A stretch of DNA of 64,000 nt, from contig NZ_CP132480.1 of the NCBI RefSeq assembly GCF_030770395.1, positions 288,153 through 352,152 on the forward strand. Direction: 5' to 3'. The translations under genes and the position numbers were made by a program. The notes beneath the pieces were generated by a model. The model searched no databases. It was not told where the DNA came from and was given only the letters and a program-made list of their open reading frames with translations. The stretch is from Telluria beijingensis (lineage in GTDB: Bacteria; Pseudomonadota; Gammaproteobacteria; Burkholderiales; Burkholderiaceae_D). Shown in pieces: positions 43,000-54,602 of this stretch; the stretch's first letter is position 1; every line of letters begins with the position of its first letter.

Positions 43000-44220
43000 A
43001 TGTTCCGATTCGTCGTCCATGCCATGCTCGTGCTGGCATTGCTCGCGGGTAGCGCTAGCCATGCCGCCGATAAAGAATCTATAGCGCCGAAAGGCTCGCT
43101 CGTCATCATTGGCGGTGCCTTGCGCGCCGACAACGATGCCGTGTGGGAACGCATCGTCCAGCTTGCGGGCGGAAAAGGCGCCCGCATCGCCGTGTTCGCC
43201 TCCGCCTCGGCCAGTCCCGAGCGCGCCGGCAACTATCTCGTCGAACGCCTGAACCGTTATGGCGCCGATGCCTTCTTCGTGCCGGTTGCCCAGCACCTGC
43301 AGGGCGCCGATGTGCGCGCCGCGGCCGACGATCCGAAGCTGGCCGACGCGGTGCGCAGCGCCGGCGGCGCCTATTTCTCGGGCGGCGACCAGGGCCGCAT
43401 CACGGCCGCCCTGCGCCGTCCCGACGGCAGCAACACGCAGGTGCTCGACGCCCTGTGGGACATGTACCGGCGCGGGGGCGTGATCGCCGGCTCGAGCGCC
43501 GGCGCCGCCATCATGAGCAGCACCATGTTCGGTCATCCTCGCTCGATCCTGTCGACCCTGCAGCATGGCGTCGACGACGGCCGCCAGATCACGCGCGGCC
43601 TGGGTTTCATCGGCGACGACGTCTTCATCGACCAGCACCTGCTGGTGCGCGGACGCTTCGCGCGCATGCTGCCGGCGATGCTGGCCAAGGGTTACAAGAT
43701 CGGCCTGGGAATCGACGAGAACACGGCGATGGTGGTGGGGCCGAAGCGCGACGTCGAAGTGATCGGCTACCGCGGCGCGCTGCTGGTCGACCTGAGCGAG
43801 GCCGCCACCCGCGACGGCAGCTTCAATCTCGCCAACGGGCGCCTGAGTTACCTCGACAACGGCGACCGCTTCAACCTGGAGACCAAGACCTTCACGCCGG
43901 CGCCCGAGAAGGCGCACGGCAAGGTCGATGCCAAGAAGCCCTATTGGCGCGGCCCGCTGTTCTCGGCCGACATCCTCGGCAACGGCACGGTGGTCGACCT
44001 GATGGCCAAGCTGATCGACAGCGACCAGGTCGACGCGATCGGCCTGTCGCTCGACAGCCCCAATGCCGAGCGGCCCGACCTTGGCTTCGAGTTCAAACTC
44101 AGTCGCGTGGGCGAGAGCGTGGGCTACCAGTCGGCGTTCAGCGAAGCCTATTCGGTCTATAACGTGCGGCTCGACATCCGGCCGATCGTGGTGCAGCGGC
44201 CCTTGTACCAGTATCGCTGA
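43000..44220 (+). CDS. Secreted cyanophycinase
   Basis: The 406-residue product has a Sec signal peptide (residues 1-22, cut after SHA). It resembles the S51 family: SLVIIGGALRADND, AYFSGGDQGRITAAL, the nucleophile Ser in VIAGSSAGAAIMSSTMFG, and GFIGDDVFIDQHLLVRGRFARM. S51 cyanophycinases cut multi-L-arginyl-poly-L-aspartate into beta-Asp-Arg dipeptides. Export suggests feeding on external cyanophycin. No cyanophycin synthetase gene (cphA) is nearby. It is somewhat longer than intracellular CphB, as in the exported CphE subgroup. Confidence 0.87.
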   Translation: MFRFVVHAMLVLALLAGSASHAADKESIAPKGSLVIIGGALRADNDAVWERIVQLAGGKGARIAVFASASASPERAGNYLVERLNRYGADAFFVPVAQHLQGADVRAAADDPKLADAVRSAGGAYFSGGDQGRITAALRRPDGSNTQVLDALWDMYRRGGVIAGSSAGAAIMSSTMFGHPRSILSTLQHGVDDGRQITRGLGFIGDDVFIDQHLLVRGRFARMLPAMLAKGYKIGLGIDENTAMVVGPKRDVEVIGYRGALLVDLSEAATRDGSFNLANGRLSYLDNGDRFNLETKTFTPAPEKAHGKVDAKKPYWRGPLFSADILGNGTVVDLMAKLIDSDQVDAIGLSLDSPNAERPDLGFEFKLSRVGESVGYQSAFSEAYSVYNVRLDIRPIVVQRPLYQYR

Positions 44221-45252
44221 CTAGTCGCAGCGCCAATGCAAGCGCTCGGCCAGCACCTGCTGCTGGGCGTCGACCAGCGGCTGGTTCGGATCGTGACCGG
44301 CACGAGCCACCTCGACCAGCGCCTTGTCCGGCGCCGTGATGGCCTCGAACCAGCGCCGGGTGACCTGTGGTTCGGTCAGCAGGTCTTCCTTGCCCTGCAC
44401 CACGTAGACGGGCAGCGCATAGCGGGTGCCGAGGCGATACAGGTCGGTGGTCGACTCCATGCCGTCGCCTTTCCAGCCCACGTATTTGAGGAATGAGTAA
44501 TCCTCGCCGGCGGTGTAGTCGGCCTGGGCCTGCGGCGTCGCATACCGTGGCAGCACCTGGTACCAGGCCTTCGGCGTCGGATCGGTCGTTTGCGCCTCGT
44601 ACTTGCGCACCGCGCGCCGCACGACGCCGAAGTTGCGCGGATTGGTCCAGGGCGGCGGGCCCAGGGCCTCCAACTGGGCGACAGTCGCCGCATCGCCAGC
44701 GGCGCGGGCGCGTTCGAGCACCGTGCCCCAGGTGGTCATGTTCTCGCGATGGCCGACCAGCTGGGATACGCCGACATAGGCGCAGAACAGCTGCGGGCTT
44801 TGCTTTGCCATGTGGACGCCGACCATCGATCCCCACGAGCTGCCCAGCAGGATCACCTTGCGTTTGCCGAAACGCTGCGCCAGGTAGCGCGTTACCTCGA
44901 GGCCGTCGTCGCGGATCTGTTCGACGCTCAAGGGCACGTCTTCGTCGGGACGGTTGCGGCCCCAGGTCATGCCGCTGCCGCGCTGGTCCCACTGCGCCAG
45001 GGTGACGTGCTTGCGCCAGGATGCGTAGGGACCGGCGCCATAGGGCGAAGTGGGGTTGCCCGGGCCGCCGTGCACGTACAGCAGGACCGGATTGGCGCAG
45101 TCGTCGCCGCTGACCGTGACCCACTGCTCGATGCCGCCGATCTTCACGAAGCCGCTTTCGTCGACCGGTTGGCCGGGCTTGCAGACGGGGGCGGCGTGGG
45201 CGACCGAGGCCGCGAACAAGGGGACAAGAAGACAGGCGCGCAGGCGGGACAT
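44221..45252 (-). CDS. Exported alpha/beta hydrolase of the S33 (proline iminopeptidase-like) family
   Basis: The product is 343 residues from the ATG at 45252. A signal peptide (residues 1-20, cut near VAHA) precedes the catalytic fold: VHGGPGNPTSPYG, WDQRGSGMTW, the nucleophile in LLGSSWGSM and the closing His in RAGHDPNQP. The cap region lies around residues 150-240. Prolyl aminopeptidases have this layout. The exported form with unknown substrate fits scavenging of peptides outside the cell. Its stop is the base after the cyanophycinase stop (tail to tail). Confidence 0.85.
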   Translation of the reverse strand: MSRLRACLLVPLFAASVAHAAPVCKPGQPVDESGFVKIGGIEQWVTVSGDDCANPVLLYVHGGPGNPTSPYGAGPYASWRKHVTLAQWDQRGSGMTWGRNRPDEDVPLSVEQIRDDGLEVTRYLAQRFGKRKVILLGSSWGSMVGVHMAKQSPQLFCAYVGVSQLVGHRENMTTWGTVLERARAAGDAATVAQLEALGPPPWTNPRNFGVVRRAVRKYEAQTTDPTPKAWYQVLPRYATPQAQADYTAGEDYSFLKYVGWKGDGMESTTDLYRLGTRYALPVYVVQGKEDLLTEPQVTRRWFEAITAPDKALVEVARAGHDPNQPLVDAQQQVLAERLHWRCD

Positions 45253-45398
45253 CGGCAATCCATGAATGGGGGTGAACCGATTGATTCTGGGGCTGGAGCC
45301 TGGCCGCGTCAACGGTTCATGCATGGCGGCTGAAAGACCGCTGTCGCCGCGGTGAATGGCAGGCTTACAATGTCGCGATCCAACCTCAAGGAACCGCA

Positions 45399-46811
45399 AT
45401 GCGCCTGCTCCATACTCTCACTGCGCTGCTGCTTGGCGCGCTGGTCTCGATCGCCCATGCCGCCCAGCCGGCCACGGTGCGTCTCGACTACACCCACAGC
45501 GGCAACGCGCTGCAGGACAGCTACGCGATCGAGCGCGTGGTGATCGAGCCGCTACCCTGGCCAGGCAATATGGCGCGCAACCTGGACGACACCAACCGCG
45601 GCCAGAATCGCGTGGAAGTGGTCGATGCGAAAACCGGCGACCTGCTGTATTCGCGCGGCTTCTCGACCGTGTTCGGCGAATGGCGCACCACCGAGGAAGC
45701 GAACCGCATCAGCCGCTCGTTCCAGGAATCGGTGCGCTTCCCGCAATTCGCGCAGCCGGTGCGGGTGCGCATCCTCAAGCGCGACGAGCGCAACCAGTTC
45801 TCGGTGGCCTGGAGCGTTGAGGTCGATCCGAACGCACCGGACGTGATCCGGCGCCAGCCGCCGGCTCCGGCCAAGCCGATCGCCATTCATTCGAGCGGCG
45901 CGTCGCCCGACAAGGTCGACCTGCTGATCCTGGGCGACGGCTATACCCAGGGCGACATGAAGAAGTTCGAACAGGATGCGCGGCGCCTGACGAAGCACCT
46001 GTTCACGGTGTCGCCGTTCCGCGAGCGCGCCGGGGATTTCAATGTGTGGGCGATGGCGGTGCCGACCGAGCGATCCGGCATCAGCCGCCCGTCGACCGGC
46101 GTGCACAATCCGTCCGCGCTGGGCACGCGCTACGACATCTTCGGCAGCGAGCGCTATGTGCTCACGCTCGACAACCGCGCGCTGCGCGACATCGCCCAGC
46201 ACGCGCCGTATGAATTCATCGAGATCCTGGTCAATAACGAGACCTATGGCGGCGGCGGCATCTTCGGCCAGTTCAGCACCGCGGCGGCGGGCAACGACTG
46301 GGCCGACTACCTGTTCGTGCATGAATTCGGCCACCATTTCGCCGGCCTGGCCGACGAGTATTACACCTCGCCGGTGGCCTACCAGAGCGCCAGCGGCCGC
46401 ATGGAGCCGTGGGAGCCGAACGTGACCGCGCTGCGCGACCCCGCGAACCTCAAATGGAAGCGCTACGTGAAAGAGGGCACGCCGCTGCCGACACCCTGGC
46501 CCAAGGCCGCGTATGAGGAAGAGTCGCGCGTCTACCAGAAGAAGCGCGCCGCGCTGCGGGCGGAGAATCGTCCTGAATCCGAGATGAGCGCCTTGTTCCG
46601 CGAAGACCTGAAGCGCACGAATGCGCTGTTCGCGCAGCAGCCGCACCAGCATGCGATCGGTGCCTTCGAAGGCGCGAACTACGAGGCCAGCGGCTACTAC
46701 CGGCCGGCGATGCAATGCCTGATGTTCGACCGCAGCGAGGCGTTCTGCCCGGTGTGCCAGGACGGCATCGGCGACATCATCGACCTCTATGCCGGCGCTG
46801 TCCGGCGGTAA
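45399..46811 (+). CDS. Secreted M64-family zinc peptidase (IgA peptidase type)
   Basis: The 470-residue product has a signal peptide (1-22, cut after AHA), an N-terminal beta-sandwich region to about 155, then the M64 peptidase domain with zinc motif HEFGHHFAGLADEYY (about residues 308-322) and LLILGDGYTQGDMKKFEQDARRL as the family lead-in. Clostridial members cut IgA. In soil bacteria the target is unknown. TACAAT at about 45368 is a -10 candidate. It is divergent from the S33 gene. Confidence 0.88.
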   Translation: MRLLHTLTALLLGALVSIAHAAQPATVRLDYTHSGNALQDSYAIERVVIEPLPWPGNMARNLDDTNRGQNRVEVVDAKTGDLLYSRGFSTVFGEWRTTEEANRISRSFQESVRFPQFAQPVRVRILKRDERNQFSVAWSVEVDPNAPDVIRRQPPAPAKPIAIHSSGASPDKVDLLILGDGYTQGDMKKFEQDARRLTKHLFTVSPFRERAGDFNVWAMAVPTERSGISRPSTGVHNPSALGTRYDIFGSERYVLTLDNRALRDIAQHAPYEFIEILVNNETYGGGGIFGQFSTAAAGNDWADYLFVHEFGHHFAGLADEYYTSPVAYQSASGRMEPWEPNVTALRDPANLKWKRYVKEGTPLPTPWPKAAYEEESRVYQKKRAALRAENRPESEMSALFREDLKRTNALFAQQPHQHAIGAFEGANYEASGYYRPAMQCLMFDRSEAFCPVCQDGIGDIIDLYAGAVRR

Positions 46812-46957
46812 TCTTTGCTTACAACTCTGACAATTTGACTGTGGGCTGGCTAACAGACCCGGCGCTGCGATGAGCCTATTCTGGAATCACTGAAGAACAA
46901 CAACGACTGCACAGGCAACCCGCTCTGTGCAGAGACCCACCAGAAAGGAAACACATC

Positions 46958-47452
46958 ATGAACAAACTGATCGCTACCCTCATCGCCGGCCTGATGGCTA
47001 CCGCTGCCCACGCACAAACCACCGCCCCGGCAACCGCCGCTGCCGACAACCGCCTGGTGAAAGCCGAAGCCAATGCCGAGAAAGATGTGATCAAGGCAGA
47101 GCAGAAGGAAATCAAGACCGCCATTAAAGCGGACGAGAAAGTGAACAAGACCATGGCCAAGGCCGCCGAGACCAAGTCGAAGGCCCACGCCAACCTGGTC
47201 GAGTCGCACACCGATGCGGCGGCGAAAGTGGCCAAGGCCGATCCGGAAGACCGCGCCAAGGAAATGGCCAAGGCTGAAGAGAAAGTGGCTGACGCCAATC
47301 TGAAAGCCGAGAAGAAAATGATCAAGGCCGACGAGAAAGTGCTGAAGGCACAAGTCGATGCGGCAGCCGACAAGGCCACCGCCGCGGCCAAGACCGAGCA
47401 GGTGCGTGCTGAAGCACAAGCCGATGTGCACAAAGCTGCCGCCCGTAACTAA
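46958..47452 (+). CDS. Exported Lys/Ala/Glu-rich coiled-coil protein
   Basis: The 164-residue product has a signal peptide (1-19, cut after AHA) and a mature part made almost entirely of Ala, Lys, Glu and Asp. KADEKV occurs twice (near residues 57 and 127), and KAEEKV once. Heptad-like spacing predicts a long alpha helix or coiled coil in the periplasm or outside. AAAGGAAA lies before the ATG. It ends at a shared bidirectional terminator. I recognise no family; similar sequences exist as stress-related 'colicin-import' look-alikes, so a functional label is avoided. Confidence 0.7.
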   Translation: MNKLIATLIAGLMATAAHAQTTAPATAAADNRLVKAEANAEKDVIKAEQKEIKTAIKADEKVNKTMAKAAETKSKAHANLVESHTDAAAKVAKADPEDRAKEMAKAEEKVADANLKAEKKMIKADEKVLKAQVDAAADKATAAAKTEQVRAEAQADVHKAAARN

Positions 47453-47469
47453 GCATCATTGTAGAAACG

Positions 47470-47502
47470 AAAAATGCCGGCTTCTCAGCCGGCATTTTTT
47501 TT
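47470..47502. terminator. Bidirectional Rho-independent terminator
   Basis: AAAAATGCCGGC (47470-47481) pairs with GCCGGCATTTTT across a six-base loop and is flanked by A and T runs, so it can stop transcription of both the coiled-coil gene and parC, which converge here. Confidence 0.9.
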
Positions 47503-47523
47503 GTCCGCAGGGAACGGTAGGGA

Positions 47524-49851
<2,328 letters not shown>

Positions 49852-49894
49852 GATGTCTGTTCGATGTTCTGCGGGCGTTCTTGGGTGTGCGGAG

Positions 49895-49927
49895 AAACTT
49901 GGGTTCCCGCCTGCGCGGGAACGACGG
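49895..49927 (+). repeat. Palindromic intergenic repeat, copy 11 (left half of a doublet)
   Basis: The core is TTCCCGCCTGCGCGGGAA preceded by AAACTTGGG, in the parE-parC gap. This doublet is inside-out compared with the other three: the CTTGGG ends point outward. Confidence 0.85.
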
Positions 49928-49950
49928 TCTTCAAGCCACTGGCTCAAGCA

Positions 49951-49995
49951 CGTCGTCCCCGGCCTCGTCGGCCACCTTGGCGGGGACCCAAGTTA
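49951..49995 (-). repeat. Palindromic intergenic repeat, copy 12, with enlarged loop
   Basis: It begins CGTCGTCCCC and ends GGGGACCCAAGTTA, but the loop holds an extra palindromic insert (GGCCTCGTCGGCC) not seen in other copies. It forms an inverted pair with copy 11 in the parE-parC gap. Confidence 0.75.
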
Positions 49996-50015
49996 GCTAG
50001 CAGGCCACATCCTCA

Positions 50016-52013
<1,998 letters not shown>

Positions 52014-52030
52014 CTTGAAGATTGTTTGTC

Positions 52031-52046
52031 GAATGCTCCGGCATTC
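52031..52046. promoter_or_regulatory. Perfect GAATGC-N4-GCATTC palindrome upstream of parE
   Basis: GAATGC (52031-52036) and GCATTC (52041-52046) are perfect inverted arms, 17 bases before the parE start. On the minus strand the palindrome overlaps TAGAAT, a -10 candidate for parE. It may be an operator or a leader hairpin. Confidence 0.45.
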
Positions 52047-52078
52047 TAACTTGTCATGGGGAAAAGGTAAGGCTTTTT

Positions 52079-52098
52079 TACTGTTTAAATATACAGTA
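52079..52098. promoter_or_regulatory. LexA (SOS) box between parE and the degenerate receiver gene
   Basis: The 20-bp site has perfect CTGT-N8-ACAG arms (CTGT at 52081-52084, ACAG at 52093-52096) with an all-AT centre and outer TA pairs on both sides, so it differs from the idealised enterobacterial SOS box only inside the spacer. It lies 65 bases before parE on one side and 87 before the receiver-like gene on the other. Confidence 0.75.
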
Positions 52099-52185
52099 GT
52101 TCGCGACATGACGTGCTTTTCGCTTCGCACGTTTGTGCTAGATTAAGCCGGATATCCACGGCGATGCCAGGGAGGCGCTCTACCG

Positions 52186-53010
52186 ATGCACTTGTCCAGC
52201 TATCCGTTCACCGTCCGCCTGATCGGTTTCGCGCCCGGCGAAACTGCGCGGCTCGAAGCCCTGCTGGCCCAGGCGCCAGGCCTCGGGCCGTCGTATTCTT
52301 GCCTGCATGACGACAGTTTGCAAGAGCCGGATTTATATATCGCCAACGGCGACAGCCCGACCGCGCTGACCCGGCTCGGCTGTCTGCCGCCCGGTTCGCT
52401 GCAGCAGGCGCTCGTGATTGGCAACCCCGGCAGCGAACCTTGGCGCACCCTGGCGCGGCCGGTCGAGCCCTTGCCCCTGTACGAAGCCCTGGCCGAGCTG
52501 CTCGATACCCGGGTCCATGCGCTGGTCCAGCAAAGTACCCGTCCGCGGCGCGTGCTGGCCGAGCGGCGCCGCCGCCCGCGCCTGGCGCCGGATTGCGAGA
52601 CGCCGGCATTCTACACGCGCCTGCGCCGTGGTCCGGTGGATGGGGCGGTGTTGATCGTCGACCAGGAATGCAAGCTGCGCAACCAGGTGGCGCGCGTGCT
52701 GGAGCCGCGCCGGGTGGCGGTGGAGTGGACCGACAGCCTGTGCGCAGCGGTGCGCCTGTGCGACGAAACGCCGGTTTCCCTGGTGCTGATCAATACGGCG
52801 GCGTCCGGCATCGAGCCCTACGAGGTGTGCAGCTCGATCAAGTCGCAGGACGGGGCCCAGCGCACCCCGGTGGTGTTCCTGGTCGAGCAATCCTTTCATT
52901 ACGATGCCGTGCGCGCGCGGCAGGCGGGGGCGCGCGGCCTGCTCACGACGCCGGTCGCCGGGCGACACTGGATGCTGACCTTCCAGAAGCTGATGGATCT
53001 GCCAGTGTAG
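52186..53010 (+). CDS. Degenerate response-regulator receiver protein
   Basis: The 274-residue product has a receiver-like C-terminal half (about 150-270). It starts GAVLIVDQECKLRNQVARVLEP, the first receiver strand with only one of the two acidic residues, then VSLVLINTAASGIEPYEVCSSIKSQ, where the phospho-acceptor Asp is replaced by Asn, and ends with LLTTPVAGRHW, where the conserved Lys is Thr. The N-terminal half is a second, still weaker, receiver-like fold (YIANGDSPTAL). It cannot be phosphorylated in the normal way. No DNA-binding domain is present. A LexA-type box precedes it. Confidence 0.65.
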   Translation: MHLSSYPFTVRLIGFAPGETARLEALLAQAPGLGPSYSCLHDDSLQEPDLYIANGDSPTALTRLGCLPPGSLQQALVIGNPGSEPWRTLARPVEPLPLYEALAELLDTRVHALVQQSTRPRRVLAERRRRPRLAPDCETPAFYTRLRRGPVDGAVLIVDQECKLRNQVARVLEPRRVAVEWTDSLCAAVRLCDETPVSLVLINTAASGIEPYEVCSSIKSQDGAQRTPVVFLVEQSFHYDAVRARQAGARGLLTTPVAGRHWMLTFQKLMDLPV

Positions 53011-53088
53011 GCACAGGTGTAGGCGCCAAGCGACGTTTTGTCACAACTTCGTATCGTGCGAAGCGGTGGTGAAGTTATATTAATAACC

Positions 53089-54093
53089 ATGGCTGAAGAC
53101 GATCAAATCAAGCGCAAGGACGGCGATCCGGCGGGGGATGTCGACGAGCGCCGCGAAACGCGTGTCCGTGTCCCCGATCGCCGCGCGAGCAGCGGCCAGA
53201 CCGCGCGCGGGCCGGCACGCTACCTGCGCGACGGCGACAATGCCGTCGCCCTGGCCGGCCGGGTGATCACCTCGCGCTTTCGCTCGTTGCGCGAACGCTT
53301 CAACCGCGAATTCATGCAGCGCACGCTGCACATCGGCGTCTCGGCCCGCATTTTCCACCCCGCCGCCGGGGCCAAGGGCCTGCTCAGCAAGAACCTGCAA
53401 TATCTCGAGGAATCGATCGCCCAGTGGGTGATGTCGCGCGACGTGCTGGTATTCATGATCCCCACGGTGAATACCAACGGCTTGCTTCACCCCAGCAATA
53501 TCACCCTGCGCCACTATGCACGCCACCTGGACGGCCTGGTGCTGCAGGGCGGGGCCGACGTGGCGCCGCAAACCTATTCCGAGACCCCGACCCGCCCCGA
53601 ATGGAGCGGCGACCGCGCGCGCGACGTGTACGAACTCGAGCTGCTCCACGAATTCGTCGACGCCGGCAAGCCGGTGCTGGGCGTGTGCCGGGGTTGCCAG
53701 CTGATCAACGTCGCCTTCGGCGGCACCCTGCACCAGGACGTTGCCACCGACATGCCCGAGGCGCTGGCCCACGTGCACGACGTCTACGACGCCCACCGCC
53801 ACGCCATCGTGTTCCCCAAGGGCTCGTCCCTGGGCCGCATGTTCCCCAAGACCGAGCGGGCGATGGTGAATTCGATCCACCACCAGGCGGTCAAGGATCT
53901 CGGCCGCGATATCCGGGTCGAAGCCATGTCCGATCCGGACGGCATCATCGAGGCGATCCGCTACCAGCGTGCCAACTTCGTCATGGGCTTGCAGTGGCAC
54001 CCCGAATTCCACCGCGCCGGGGGCGTCGACCTGCTCGATTGCACGCCGGTGCTCGACGAATTCCTGCGCGCGGCGCGCGAAACCCGCCTCTAG
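53089..54093 (+). CDS. Gamma-glutamyl-gamma-aminobutyrate hydrolase-like class I amidotransferase (PuuD type)
   Basis: The product is 334 residues from the ATG at 53089. Residues 1-85 form a charged, probably disordered extension rich in Arg and Asp that standard PuuD (about 250 residues) lacks. The peptidase C26 domain follows: LDGLVLQGGADVAPQTYSE, the nucleophile Cys in PVLGVCRGCQLINVAFGG, NSIHHQAVKDLG and the catalytic His in GLQWHPEFH. PuuD hydrolyses gamma-glutamyl-GABA in putrescine breakdown. No other puu gene is here, so the substrate is open. Confidence 0.82.
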   Translation: MAEDDQIKRKDGDPAGDVDERRETRVRVPDRRASSGQTARGPARYLRDGDNAVALAGRVITSRFRSLRERFNREFMQRTLHIGVSARIFHPAAGAKGLLSKNLQYLEESIAQWVMSRDVLVFMIPTVNTNGLLHPSNITLRHYARHLDGLVLQGGADVAPQTYSETPTRPEWSGDRARDVYELELLHEFVDAGKPVLGVCRGCQLINVAFGGTLHQDVATDMPEALAHVHDVYDAHRHAIVFPKGSSLGRMFPKTERAMVNSIHHQAVKDLGRDIRVEAMSDPDGIIEAIRYQRANFVMGLQWHPEFHRAGGVDLLDCTPVLDEFLRAARETRL

Positions 54094-54163
54094 TTGTTGC
54101 TAGTTATCAAGGTCGTGCACGCTTGCCGAAAACGCTTGCTTTCGCCGCGCGACGCGTGAATAA

Positions 54164-54182
54164 TGAAATGAGAATCATTCGC
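54164..54182 (+). promoter_or_regulatory. Fur box candidate
   Basis: The 19-bp site centred on AATGAGAATCATT agrees with the classical Fur consensus (GATAATGATAATCATTATC) at 13 of 19 positions by hand alignment. It lies 72 bases before a small gene of unknown function. Surrounding DNA is AT-richer than average. Confidence 0.5.
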
Positions 54183-54254
54183 ATCCTGTTGCGGTTTTGA
54201 TTCACCTCACGCTTGATCGTTGCGCACCGCAACTGCTTTTTGGGAGACGCTTGC

Positions 54255-54593
54255 ATGACCATTTCCACTGCAGACACGACGTCGTCGGAACCGCGCAGCC
54301 AGGACGCGCTGCTGGTCGCTTCGCTATTGCACCTGATGTCCAACTACACCACGCGCGGCGACGGCGAACAGCCTTGCGTGAAGCTGGCCTCGGTGATCGA
54401 GCGCCACCTGTGCGCGCTGTCGCGCCTGCCGAACATCGACCCGGTGCTGCGCGCCACCTGCGAACAGCTGGCCGACCAGTGGGCGGTGGTGGTCGACGCC
54501 AAGCTGCCGGCGCCGGCGCCGGCTCGCCAGCCCCTGCTGGCGCGCTTCATGAAAGGCGGCTGGAGCGGCAAGACGGCGCCGCTGGCCGGCTGA
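54255..54593 (+). CDS. Small protein of unknown function behind a Fur-box candidate
   Basis: The product is 112 residues from the ATG at 54255, after GGGAGA. It appears mostly helical: ALLVASLLHLMSNYTTRG, VKLASVIERHLCALSRLP and LRATCEQLADQWAVVVD. It has three cysteines (in EQPCVKL, HLCAL and ATCEQ) and a basic Pro/Ala tail. No signal peptide or membrane helix is seen. It converges on the ybdK-like gene. If the upstream site is real it would be iron-regulated, for example as a small haem- or iron-handling protein. I do not recognise it. Confidence 0.6.
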   Translation: MTISTADTTSSEPRSQDALLVASLLHLMSNYTTRGDGEQPCVKLASVIERHLCALSRLPNIDPVLRATCEQLADQWAVVVDAKLPAPAPARQPLLARFMKGGWSGKTAPLAG

Positions 54594-54602
54594 TTTTCCT
54601 GC

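Noticed and set aside
49852..49947. Longer parC start
   Set aside because: The added part translates the intergenic repeat. The ATG at 49851 begins the conserved ParC N-terminus.
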